From positions 62,001-126,000 of the forward strand of contig JAWLHE010000008.1 in the NCBI GenBank assembly GCA_041690495.1: a DNA stretch of 64,000 nt. The letters are read 5' to 3'. Positions 45,101 through 52,226 of this stretch are shown here, in pieces. A program made the position numbers and the translations under genes. Each line of letters opens with the position of its first letter. Position 1 is the stretch's first letter. The notes under the pieces are model-generated. The model was not told where the DNA came from, did no database searches, and saw only the letters and a program-made list of their open reading frames with translations. The DNA is from DATAAP01 sp041690495. GTDB lineage: Bacteria > Pseudomonadota > Alphaproteobacteria > CACIAM-22H2.

Positions 45101-45349
45101 GGCGTGCTGCCGCTGGTGCTGTCGACCGGCGCCGGCGCAGAGATGCGCCACGCGATGGGCGTTGCCGTGTTCGCCGGCATGATCGGCGTCACCGCCTTCG
45201 GGCTGTTCCTGACGCCGGTATTCTACGTCCTGCTGCGCGCGCTGACCGGCAACAAGCCGCTCAAGCAGCACGGCGAGGCCGCGCACCGCGAGGCCTTCGC
45301 CGGCGCAGGACCATTGGCGACGGCGGCGGCGCGCATGCGCGAGGACTAG
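42128..45349 (+). CDS. RND multidrug efflux pump (MexF/AcrB type, HAE-1)
   Basis: A 1073-residue inner-membrane proton-driven efflux pump. It begins MNPSRFFIDRPIFAGVLSVLI; the proton-relay Asp pair is intact in VLAIGIVVDDAIVVVENVE near residue 405; the GxxxG-type loops and repeated hydrophobic blocks give 12 spans with two large periplasmic domains. The length matches the family. With the adaptor gene it forms a two-gene operon under the divergent TetR protein. Substrates are likely hydrophobic antimicrobials or aromatic compounds. Confidence 0.95.
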   Translation: MNPSRFFIDRPIFAGVLSVLIFVAGLLALRVMPVSEYPEVVPPSVVVRANYPGANPKVIAETVATPIEEAVNGVEDMLYMSSQATTDGLMTLTVTFRLGTDPDKAQQLVQNRVAQAEPRLPEEVRRLGITTVKSSPDLTMVVHLLSPNDRYDMTYLRNYALLNVKDRLARIEGVGQVMLFGAGDYSMRVWLDPQKVAERGLSASDVVREIRAQNVEAAAGVIGASPSLPGVNLQLSVNAQGRLQSEEEFGDIIVNTGANGEVTRLRDIARIELGASEYALRSLLDNKSAVAVPIFQAPNSNAIAISDNVRKTMAELKQYMPEGVDYEIVYDPTQFVRASIEAVVHTLLEAVALVVLVVILFLQTWRASIIPLLAVPVSIIGTFAVMYIFGFSINALSLFGLVLAIGIVVDDAIVVVENVERNIEAGLSPRDATHRAMREVSGPIIAIALVLTAVFVPLAFISGLTGQFYKQFALTIAISTVISAINSLTLSPALSAVLLKGHDEPKDLLTRLMDRYLGWFFRGFNRAFRWGSDSYSGGVRRVISHKAVMMGIYLVLVAVAVGLFRTVPGGFVPGQDKQYLVGFAQLPDGATLDRTEDVIRRMSDIALKQPGVEHAVAFPGLSINGFTNSSNAGIVFVTLKPFEERKTPDLSGIGIAMALNQQFAAIDDAFIAMFPPPPVQGLGTIGGFKLQIEDRAGRGYQALDEATKAFMGRAMQAPELAGLFSSYQVNVPQLFADVDRTKARQLGVAVSDVFETLQIYLGSLYVNDFNRFGRTYSVRVQADAEYRARPDDVGQLKVRSNSGEMVPLAALLNVRPSAGPERAMRYNGFLSADINGRAAPGFSSGEAQDAVARIAAETLPPGFSFEWTELTYQEILAGNSGIWIFPLAILLVFLVLAALYESLVLPLSIILIVPMGLLAAMAGVWLESGDNNVFTQIGLIVLVGLSAKNAILIVEFARELEFAGRTPFQAAVEASRLRLRPILMTSLAFVMGVLPLVLSTGAGAEMRHAMGVAVFAGMIGVTAFGLFLTPVFYVLLRALTGNKPLKQHGEAAHREAFAGAGPLATAAARMRED

Positions 45350-45362
45350 AGTGGGGCCGGTG

Positions 45363-45863
45363 TCAGGTCGCCGGCTTCTCGATCCGGACCGCGGCCGCCA
45401 GCGCCGCGGTCTGGCAGTCATCCGCGGTCCCGGACTCCCACATCAGCATCAGAAAGGCCGCCGGCCTTTCCAGTGCCACGATCGGGTAGTGCCATGTGCC
45501 CGCCCTGTAGTTGACACCCTGTCCCTTTCGGCCGGTGAAGGCGGCGATGCCGGCGGGATCGGGCGCGCCGCGCGCATTCGACGGCGCGACCACGACGAGA
45601 TAATCGTCCCCGTCGGTCGGGAAGAACAGCTGCGTCGTGTTCGGGTGCCGCTCCATGTAGTCGACCGTCAGCGGCAGGGTGCTCGGCCCGACCTGATAGA
45701 CCGACACCTCTGGCGACGGGGCCGTCGCGGCGAGGCGCGCCAGCCCGGCGAACCGCCGCGCCCGGCCGTCATTCGCCGGCGTGCCGGCGCCGCCGGGCTC
45801 GACGACGTCGCCAAAGGGGGCGAATGCGGCGCGATCGAGCGGGCGGGGGCGGATGTTGCGCAT
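45363..45863 (-). CDS. allA: Ureidoglycolate lyase
   Basis: A 166-residue AllA-family protein that splits ureidoglycolate into glyoxylate and urea at the end of purine/allantoin breakdown. Family features: the start IRPRPLDRAAFAPFGDVVEP, HPNTTQLFFPTDGDDYLVVVA in parts (MERHPNTTQLFFP near residues 70-82, YLVVVAPS), and GTWHYPIVAL near 122-131 with the active-site His. The start ATG 45863 follows the family; an in-frame ATG at 45887 is possible. It is the last gene of a Liv-type ABC transporter operon, hinting that the transporter imports a ureide. Confidence 0.88.
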   Translation of the reverse strand: MRNIRPRPLDRAAFAPFGDVVEPGGAGTPANDGRARRFAGLARLAATAPSPEVSVYQVGPSTLPLTVDYMERHPNTTQLFFPTDGDDYLVVVAPSNARGAPDPAGIAAFTGRKGQGVNYRAGTWHYPIVALERPAAFLMLMWESGTADDCQTAALAAAVRIEKPAT

Positions 45864-45889
45864 TGCGTCCGTGCGACCCGTTTCCATCC

Positions 45890-46633
45890 TCAGAAATTGA
45901 CGCCGAGCCACGACCTGACCTGCTCGTGCAGGTCGCCCTCGAACGCCGCGGGCGGACCCTCGGCGGTGATCTCGCCGAGGCTCAGCACGTAGATATAGCC
46001 TGACATGCGGACGACGCGGCGGACGTTGTGGTCGACCAGCAGGATCGACATGTTCTCGGACGCGAACAGCCGGATCCAGTCGTAGACTTCCTCGGCGATT
46101 CGCGGCGCGAGCCCGATCGACGGCTCGTCGACGAGGCACAGCCGCGGCCGCACCAGATAGGCCTTGGCGAATTCGAGCATCTTCTGCTGGCCGCCGCTGA
46201 GGTCGCCCGCCTGCGTGCCGAGGCGTTCGCGCAGCGCCGGAAACCGCGTCAGGGTGTCCTCGAGCCGCTGCGCCACCTCGGCCCGCGACGGCGTTCCTGT
46301 CGCGCGCGAGAGCCCTTCGAGCGGCAGGCGCAGATTGTCGGCGACCGACATCAGCGGGAACAGGCTCGATTCCTGCGGGATGTACCAGATCCCGCGCTCC
46401 AGCAGCCGGTGCGGCGGAATGCCGGTGATGTCCGCATCGCCGTACAGAACACGCCCCGCCTTCGGCCGCAGGAACCCGCAGATCGTCTTCATGATCGTCG
46501 ACTTGCCGGCGCCGTTCAGGCCGATCAGGCCGGTGATCGAACCGGCCTCGACTGCGAGGCTGAGGTTGCGGAGGACGTCGATGTCGCCGACATAGCCGGC
46601 GGTGACGTCTTCCATACGCAGCACCGCGCTCAT
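45890..46633 (-). CDS. livF: Liv-type ABC transporter ATP-binding protein LivF
   Basis: A 247-residue ATPase: Walker A (GLNGAGKS) near residues 37-44, Q-loop IPQESSLFPLMSV, signature LSGGQQKMLEFAKA, Walker B LCLVDEPSIGLAP, and the switch His in LVDHNVRR. The IPQE Q-loop differs from the usual VPEGR of LivF and recalls UrtE/FmdE-like relatives. Its ATG overlaps the stop of the livG gene by four bases. Fourth membrane-associated subunit gene of the second Liv-type importer. Confidence 0.92.
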   Translation of the reverse strand: MSAVLRMEDVTAGYVGDIDVLRNLSLAVEAGSITGLIGLNGAGKSTIMKTICGFLRPKAGRVLYGDADITGIPPHRLLERGIWYIPQESSLFPLMSVADNLRLPLEGLSRATGTPSRAEVAQRLEDTLTRFPALRERLGTQAGDLSGGQQKMLEFAKAYLVRPRLCLVDEPSIGLAPRIAEEVYDWIRLFASENMSILLVDHNVRRVVRMSGYIYVLSLGEITAEGPPAAFEGDLHEQVRSWLGVNF

Positions 46634-47346
46634 GCCGCACCTCCCAGATAGGCCTCGATCACCTGCGGATCGTTGAGCACGGCGCGCGTCGTGTCGTCGG
46701 CGATCACCGCGCCTGCGTTCATGCAGATCGCGCGGGCGCACAGCTCTACGACGACGGGCATGTCGTGGCTGACCAGGATGAACGTCTGGCGCTCGGCGTG
46801 ACGCGCGCGGATGAAGCCGGCCATGATCTCCTTCATCGTCGGATGCACCGCCGCGAACGGCTCGTCGAGCAGGGCGATGCGCGGCGGCACCATGAAGCAC
46901 GATCCGAACTCGAGCAGCTTCATCTGGCCGCCGGACAGGTTGCCGGCGTCGAGATGGGCGACGTGGCTGAGGCTCAGCTCGCCGAGCAGGCGCTCCGCGC
47001 GGCGGCGCGCCTCGTCCTGCGCCAGGCCCAGCGCGCAACCGGCGATGAGCAGGTTGTCGACGACGTTCATGCGGCGGAAAATCCGGGTCAGCTGGAACAT
47101 GCGCAATACGCCGCGCTTGGCCAGACGCTCCGGTCCCATGCCGAGAACGGGCTCGCCATCGAGGAGGACCTCGCCGCCGTCGGCAGGCTGATGGCCGCTC
47201 AGGATGTTCAGGAGCGTCGTCTTGCCGGAGCCGTTCGGGCCGATCAGGCCGACCAGCTCGCCTTCGGCGACGTCGAAGGTGACGTCGTCGACCGCCAGGA
47301 GACCGCCGAACCGCTTGCGAACGCCGCGGACGGAAAGCCCGGTCAT
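46630..47346 (-). CDS. livG: Liv-type ABC transporter ATP-binding protein LivG
   Basis: A 238-residue ATPase: Walker A (GPNGSGKT) near residues 36-43, the RMFQLTRIF Q-loop, signature LSGGQMKLLEFG and Walker B IALLDEPFAAVHP. The ATG at 47346 overlaps the livM stop by four bases and begins the homology; the frame is open 23 codons further upstream inside livM. It is slightly short for LivG but complete. Confidence 0.92.
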   Translation of the reverse strand: MTGLSVRGVRKRFGGLLAVDDVTFDVAEGELVGLIGPNGSGKTTLLNILSGHQPADGGEVLLDGEPVLGMGPERLAKRGVLRMFQLTRIFRRMNVVDNLLIAGCALGLAQDEARRRAERLLGELSLSHVAHLDAGNLSGGQMKLLEFGSCFMVPPRIALLDEPFAAVHPTMKEIMAGFIRARHAERQTFILVSHDMPVVVELCARAICMNAGAVIADDTTRAVLNDPQVIEAYLGGAA

Positions 47347-48305
47347 GGCCGCCGCTCCGCCAGTTTGCCCGCCGCTGTCGCCGGACGATGGACGAGGCGC
47401 CGCGCAATTCCCCACAGTCCTTCGCGGAAGAACCGGGCGAACAGGACCACGAGCAGCGCGAAGACCACGAGCTGATAGCCGCCGAACTCGCGCAGATACT
47501 CCGAGAGCACGTAGACGAGGAAGGCGCCGGCGAGCGGCCCCACCAGCGTGCCCATGCCGCCGATCACGACCATGCTGACGATGATGCCGGTCTGGCCGAG
47601 CAGCCCCAGCTCCGGGCTGACGAGCTGCGCGAAATGGCCGTAGAGCGCGCCGGCGAGGCCGCTGACCGCCGAGCTCAGCGCGAAGGCGGCGGTCTTCCAG
47701 AAGACGACGTCGACGCCGCGGCTGGACGCCGCGACCTCGTCATCGCGGATCGCCTGGAGGTACAGGCCGCCGGGCGCCCTCAGCAGGAGAAAGAGCCCCA
47801 CCTGGATCGCCAGCAGCAGTACGAGGAACAGGTAGTAGTAGCCGAGCCGGCTGTCGAGCAGCCCGGGCACGGAGAGACCGAGATCGCCGCGCGTGATCTC
47901 GATGGAGTTGCCGATGACAAGGCGCATGATCTCGGCGAAGGACAGCGTCGTCAGCGCCAGATAGGGCCCGCGCAGCCGCATGACGACACGACCCAGCGCC
48001 AGGCCGATTCCGCCTGCGACGACGATCGCCGCCGGGATGCCGATCGCGGGCGAAATGCCGAAGTGATGGGACAGCAGGCCGGTCGTATACGCGCCGATCA
48101 TGGCGAAGGCGGCCGGCGCCAGCGAGAACTGGCCGGTATAGCCCGCCAGCAGGTTCCATGCGCTGGCGAGCATGGCGAAGTACATGGAAACGATCAGCAC
48201 GCCCCGCCAGTAGTCGTTGGTCACGCCGAGCGGCAGGAGCGCAACGACGCCGAGCACGGCCAGCGCCGCGGCGAACTCGACGATGGAGCGGCGGCGGGAG
48301 TCCAT
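47343..48305 (-). CDS. livM: Liv-type ABC transporter permease LivM
   Basis: A 320-residue permease with the motif LLAGYTGQFSLAPAAFAMIGAYT near residues 50-72 (livM normally has GYxGQxSLGHAxF; here LAPAAF replaces LGHAGF). About ten hydrophobic segments. Its ATG overlaps the livH stop by one base (TGATG). Both permeases are encoded before both ATPases, as usual. Confidence 0.92.
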   Translation of the reverse strand: MDSRRRSIVEFAAALAVLGVVALLPLGVTNDYWRGVLIVSMYFAMLASAWNLLAGYTGQFSLAPAAFAMIGAYTTGLLSHHFGISPAIGIPAAIVVAGGIGLALGRVVMRLRGPYLALTTLSFAEIMRLVIGNSIEITRGDLGLSVPGLLDSRLGYYYLFLVLLLAIQVGLFLLLRAPGGLYLQAIRDDEVAASSRGVDVVFWKTAAFALSSAVSGLAGALYGHFAQLVSPELGLLGQTGIIVSMVVIGGMGTLVGPLAGAFLVYVLSEYLREFGGYQLVVFALLVVLFARFFREGLWGIARRLVHRPATAAGKLAERRP

Positions 48306-49195
48306 CAGACTTCGCGTCCGCGCTCGCCGAACAGTCCCTGCGGGCGGAACAGCAGGACGAGGATCAGGATCACGAGGCCGAACGTGTCCCGGTAATCATA
48401 GGAAATGTAGACGGCGCCCCATGATTCGAGCACGCCGAGCGACAGGCTTGCGATGATGGCCCCTGGAATCGAGCCCATCCCGCCGAGGACGACGATCACG
48501 TAGGACTTGACCGCCGGGAACACGCCGACGTCGGGCGAGGCGTTGATCAGCGGCGACAGCAGCGCGCCGGCGATCGCCGCGAGTCCACCGGACAGCGCGA
48601 ACACGATGCTGCTCGCCTTCGCCGTGTCGATTCCGGCAAGCGAGGCGCCGAGGCGGTTCTGCGCGACGGCATGGATCTGCCGGCCCCAGAAGGAATAGCG
48701 CATGAACAGCGCTATGCCGACGATGATCGCCAGCGTCACGATCGCCGCGAAGAGGCGATGGCCGCTGATCAGGATGGGGCCGATCTCCATCCGCGACACG
48801 CTGACCAGCGTCGGGCCGCGATACGCATAGGGGCCGATGACCTTGTCGGCGAGGTTGATGAGCAGCAGCGACAGACCGAAGGTGACGATTACCGCATACT
48901 CGTCCTTCAGCAGGCCCCAGGACGTGTAGCCGGCATAGAGCGGCCGCATGAGCGTGCGCTCCGTCACCCATCCGACTATTGCACCGATCACGAATGCGCC
49001 GGGAAGCGCCAGCCAGGGCGAGACGCCCAACGCGAGCGCCACCAGAGTGTAAGTGTAGGCGCCGATCATGTAGAACTCGCCGTGCGCGAAGTTGACGATC
49101 TTGAGAATGCCGAAGATCAGCGACAGGCCGATCGCCATGAGCGCATAGAACAGGCCTGTGATCAGCCCGTTGATCGTGAGATCGAGAAGCAGCAT
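48305..49195 (-). CDS. livH: Liv-type ABC transporter permease LivH
   Basis: A 296-residue permease. The family signature SLIFGILKIVNFAHGEFYMIGAY lies near residues 25-47. ATG at 49195 follows a CCCGGT-rich leader just below the stem-loop at 49222-49251. Encoded between the binding-protein gene and livM on the minus strand. Confidence 0.93.
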   Translation of the reverse strand: MLLLDLTINGLITGLFYALMAIGLSLIFGILKIVNFAHGEFYMIGAYTYTLVALALGVSPWLALPGAFVIGAIVGWVTERTLMRPLYAGYTSWGLLKDEYAVIVTFGLSLLLINLADKVIGPYAYRGPTLVSVSRMEIGPILISGHRLFAAIVTLAIIVGIALFMRYSFWGRQIHAVAQNRLGASLAGIDTAKASSIVFALSGGLAAIAGALLSPLINASPDVGVFPAVKSYVIVVLGGMGSIPGAIIASLSLGVLESWGAVYISYDYRDTFGLVILILVLLFRPQGLFGERGREV

Positions 49196-49221
49196 TGGGA
49201 CCGGGATGGCTCGAATGAGAG

Positions 49222-49251
49222 CCCGCCCGGCGCGGGACCGCGCCGGGCGGG
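49222..49251 (-). promoter_or_regulatory. Very strong hairpin between binding-protein gene and livH
   Basis: CCCGCCCGGCGCGG (49222-49235) and CCGCGCCGGGCGGG (49238-49251) are perfect reverse complements with a 2-base centre. It begins 16 bases after the stop of the binding-protein gene (minus strand) and ends 27 bases before livH. Confidence 0.75.
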
Positions 49252-49266
49252 TGGACGATCAAGGCG

Positions 49267-50499
49267 TCAGCGCGACGGCTTCCAGACCTTGGCTGCATCG
49301 AAGGGCTGGCCGGGCTGCTGGACCAGCGGGGCGTCCTCGATCTTCTGGTTCATCTCGGTCAACTGGAAGGTCACGTATGGTACGTCGAGCCACTGGTGGT
49401 ACTTGTAGCCTGACTCCTTCGAGAAGGTGATCTCGCCGCGCGTGCCCGTGTACTTGATCTCCTCCAGCGCCTTGATCATCGGGTCCGCATCCGTCGAGCC
49501 GGCCTTCCTGATCGCCTCGGCGATAATGAACAGCGAGTCCGCCGCCTGGAAGAGAAGGCGATTGGGCGCATTCTTCGTCTTTGCCGTGTAGGCCTGCGCA
49601 ACCTGTTTGCCGAGCGGCGGCATCTCCATCTTCGGGTGATAGAGACCGAAGACGAGCATGCCCTTTCCTGCTTCCTTCACGTTCTGCCAGAAGTCGGGAT
49701 AGTCGGCGAGGCCGGATGCGTCGTAGAAATAGGTCTTGCGCGACGGTGCGATCCCCTGCTCGTAGAGCTGGTTCATGAAGATGTACGCGCCGGGCGGCAG
49801 CATCGTGTCGATGACGACGTCCGGCGGATTGGCGCGCATGGGAAGAATCGCGGGCAGGTAGTCCTTCGCGGCGCGATCGAGCGTCTCGTACTTGTATTCG
49901 ATGCCGGGCGCGCGCTCCTTGATCTGCTCGCCGATGAGCTTGGCGAGGCCGATGCCGTAATCGGTGTTCTCGGCGAAGGTGACGACGCGCTTCGCCTTCA
50001 TGTCCTTCATCGTGTCGGCTACGGCAATGGCGACGCGGGAGTTGTAGTTGCCGGGGTTGAAAACCTCCGCGTAGCCCTTCTTGCGGATCTCGTCCGACCA
50101 CCCGTTGGTGTTGATGTACGGAATATGATAGCGCTTCGCGACCTCGATCCCGGCGAGGGCGGCGGAGCTCTGGTGCTCGCCGGTCACGGCGACGACCTTG
50201 TCGCGGGTGATGAGCTTCTCGACCGCGGCGCGCGCCTTCTCGGGAATGCCCTGGGTATCCTCGATGACCAGCTCGATCGGCCGGCCGTTCACGCCGCCGG
50301 CATCGTTGATGATCTTCTGCGCGACCTCGAGGCCGTCCTTGACCTGGGTTCCCTGGACGACCGACCCGGGCGGCGACTGGGTGATGGTGACGCCGACCTT
50401 GATGGGGTCGGCGGCGTGGGCAATTGTGCCAAAGCCGAGCGCGGCCGTGGCGGCGAGTCCCGCCACCACCGTGCGGCGGCGGTATTCCGCGATGGTCAT
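49267..50499 (-). CDS. Liv-type ABC transporter substrate-binding protein
   Basis: A 410-residue periplasmic binding protein of the LivJ/AmiC-like family. The signal peptide covers residues 1-29 (RRRTVVAGLAATAALGFG, cleavage after AHA). Mature features: IKVGVTITQSPPGSVVQG, DGLEVAQKIINDAGGVNGRPIEL read in parts, and VAVTGEHQSSAALAG. ATG at 50499 is fixed by GGAGG 7 bases upstream. First gene of the operon that ends in allA; the ligand may be a ureide or purine breakdown product, an inference from that neighbour. Confidence 0.92.
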   Translation of the reverse strand: MTIAEYRRRTVVAGLAATAALGFGTIAHAADPIKVGVTITQSPPGSVVQGTQVKDGLEVAQKIINDAGGVNGRPIELVIEDTQGIPEKARAAVEKLITRDKVVAVTGEHQSSAALAGIEVAKRYHIPYINTNGWSDEIRKKGYAEVFNPGNYNSRVAIAVADTMKDMKAKRVVTFAENTDYGIGLAKLIGEQIKERAPGIEYKYETLDRAAKDYLPAILPMRANPPDVVIDTMLPPGAYIFMNQLYEQGIAPSRKTYFYDASGLADYPDFWQNVKEAGKGMLVFGLYHPKMEMPPLGKQVAQAYTAKTKNAPNRLLFQAADSLFIIAEAIRKAGSTDADPMIKALEEIKYTGTRGEITFSKESGYKYHQWLDVPYVTFQLTEMNQKIEDAPLVQQPGQPFDAAKVWKPSR

Positions 50500-50789
50500 G
50501 AGCGTATCCTCCATTTCCGATTCTGTTTTGCGCCCTGGGGCGACCTGTCCCGGGGCGCTGAATGTCCCTGACACAGGTTAAGGGTCGGCGCCGGGCCGAG
50601 TCCAGTCGCGCCGAAGTCTTGGGCCTGTTCGCATATTCGCCGACCCGAGCCGCCGCGGCACGGCAAATCTTCGCCGCGGACAAACGAGGATCAGGCGCGT
50701 CTCAGGATGCGAGAATACTGTACCGGCGGTAACGGCGCGGCGCTCGCCGGATGGAACACGGAATAGGGGGCGGCGGCTTCGCGACCGCC

Positions 50790-51401
50790 TCAGTCGCCGA
50801 CCCATTGCCGCTTCGGCCCGTCGGGCATCAGGTCGTTCGTCTCCCATGAGATGAACAGCAAGACGCCCCATCTCGTCTTGTGGGCGAAGCCGTATACGGG
50901 ATCGAGCGACTGGACCATCCGGCCGCTTTCGCGGTCGTAGGTGGTGGCGGCGATCTTGACCACGCCCTGCTGCGTGTCACGCTTGTAGAGGGCAATTTCC
51001 GGCACGCTCAGGTCGCCGGCCAGCGGAATGGGGAACTCGAACCCTCGAGTGCCCAGGGTGGTCCAGTCGCGGTCGATCGAGATCGCGCCGACGCGCGGCT
51101 CGACCACCAGATCCGCCTGCGCCTTGATGTCGACTATCGCGGCGCCCCGGCGCAGCACCCGGTCGCGGATCGTGCCGGCGAGATATCTGCTGTCGGTCCC
51201 TTCGATATACGAAAGGTCGAGGAAGACTTTCGTGCCGACTGGAATGTCGAGGGCGAGCTGATCCGCTGCGCGCTCCGCGGCGACGGAGAACAGCAGCTGC
51301 TCGGTCGCGGTGCGGCCGGGCTCGGTCTCGCGCACGCCGGAGCAGCCGGCGAGACCCAGAAGAACTGCGGCAGCAGCAACAAGAGTGATTTTGCGGATCA
51401 T
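50790..51401 (-). CDS. Predicted outer-membrane or periplasmic lipoprotein
   Basis: A 203-residue lipoprotein: a signal peptide (MIRKITLVAAAAVLLGLAGC) with the lipobox LAGC, Cys20 as the lipidated residue. The mature part (TATEQLLFSVAAERAADQL near residues 31-49, then beta-rich sequence with VFLDLSYIEGTDSRYLAG) recalls DUF6655-type lipoproteins; that family name is tentative. It stands alone with long gaps on both sides. Function unknown. Confidence 0.78.
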   Translation of the reverse strand: MIRKITLVAAAAVLLGLAGCSGVRETEPGRTATEQLLFSVAAERAADQLALDIPVGTKVFLDLSYIEGTDSRYLAGTIRDRVLRRGAAIVDIKAQADLVVEPRVGAISIDRDWTTLGTRGFEFPIPLAGDLSVPEIALYKRDTQQGVVKIAATTYDRESGRMVQSLDPVYGFAHKTRWGVLLFISWETNDLMPDGPKRQWVGD

Positions 51402-51950
51402 CGGCCCCCTCGAGAGGGCGCAACCGTCACGGCAAAGATTGGCGAAAATATGACTCGTTTGGCGGAACGCGAAGACAGTTGCGCCCGACTGCAACGCGCC
51501 GGCACGCCCGTCTCATGATCGGCTTCGGACACCGCTCCGGCGGCGTACCGTGCCTCGCGTCTGTCGGTTGAAACGGCAGCAGAGCGCGCCTTTCGTCTGC
51601 GCGATGCGATGAGCGGGACCACCGAAGCTCCGGTCCGCCAGGGTGCTGCATGTGCTTGCGCGAAATCCATATCGACTTCACAGGGCGAATCTGGTCTGAT
51701 TTGCGCAGCACAATTGCGCCCGCGCGGCCCTGACGGCCGGCGGGCGCTGTCATTTTCCGGACGCCGCATCGGGGCAATCGCGTGCCTGAACGTGGATGGC
51801 TATGGAATGGGCATCCCGGACCCCAGGGGGAAGGTGCGACCGGCTTTCCCGATGAAACCGTGAGACGCCTAAAGTGCTGGAATCGCTTGATGGCCGTTTC
51901 CGCACCGATCCGCACGGGGCCGGCGGCCGCGGTGCGGGGGCGGTGAATGC

Positions 51951-51983
51951 AACTGCAGACTCCCGTGAAACGGTGAAGCAGCG
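51951..51983. repeat. Degenerate direct repeat, copy A
   Basis: Starts AACTGCAGACTC and continues CGTGAA...TGAAGCAG. It matches 28 of 33 positions with copy B at 52189-52221, 238 bases away in the same orientation. A shorter version of its second half occurs near 51860 and 52098. Confidence 0.6.
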
Positions 51984-52188
51984 CGGACTGGTCCCTTCGG
52001 GATCAAGGCGTTACGCGCTTCGCGCCGATCCTTCAATTGTGCGGCATGAAGCGGCGTGCGAAAGGACGGGCCGCGCAACCGCACTTGCCGATTACGCGGT
52101 GAAACACTCAAGCGATTGGAATCGCTGGGCCGGATTCGAAACGACCTGCTCGCCGGGCGAAATCTGGAACCCGCCGCCGGGCCAGCCG

Positions 52189-52221
52189 AACTGCAGACTC
52201 GCGTGAAGCGCTGAAGCAGGC
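52189..52221. repeat. Degenerate direct repeat, copy B
   Basis: Starts AACTGCAGACTC and continues CGTGAAGCGCTGAAGCAG. It lies immediately downstream of the gamma-glutamyltransferase gene (stop at 52227), so it may also form part of its 3' end. Confidence 0.6.
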
Positions 52222-52226
52222 CGGCC

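Larger units (their letters stand above)
51402..52226. other. 825-base region without a supportable gene
   Basis: Several short open frames exist but none has a good ribosome site or recognisable product. From 51861 on, a motif of the form CGTGAAACGCTGAAGC recurs in degenerate form at about 51860, 51964, 52098 and 52202. Two 33-base copies (51951-51983 and 52189-52221) share 28 positions. The stretch looks like decayed repetitive or former coding DNA. The first 100 bases should contain the promoter of the lipoprotein gene. Confidence 0.55.

Noticed and set aside
51609..52206. Two plus-strand open frames of 84 and 110 codons in the long gap
   Set aside because: No recognisable domain, no ribosome site, odd composition, and the embedded repeats are in different frames relative to each other.
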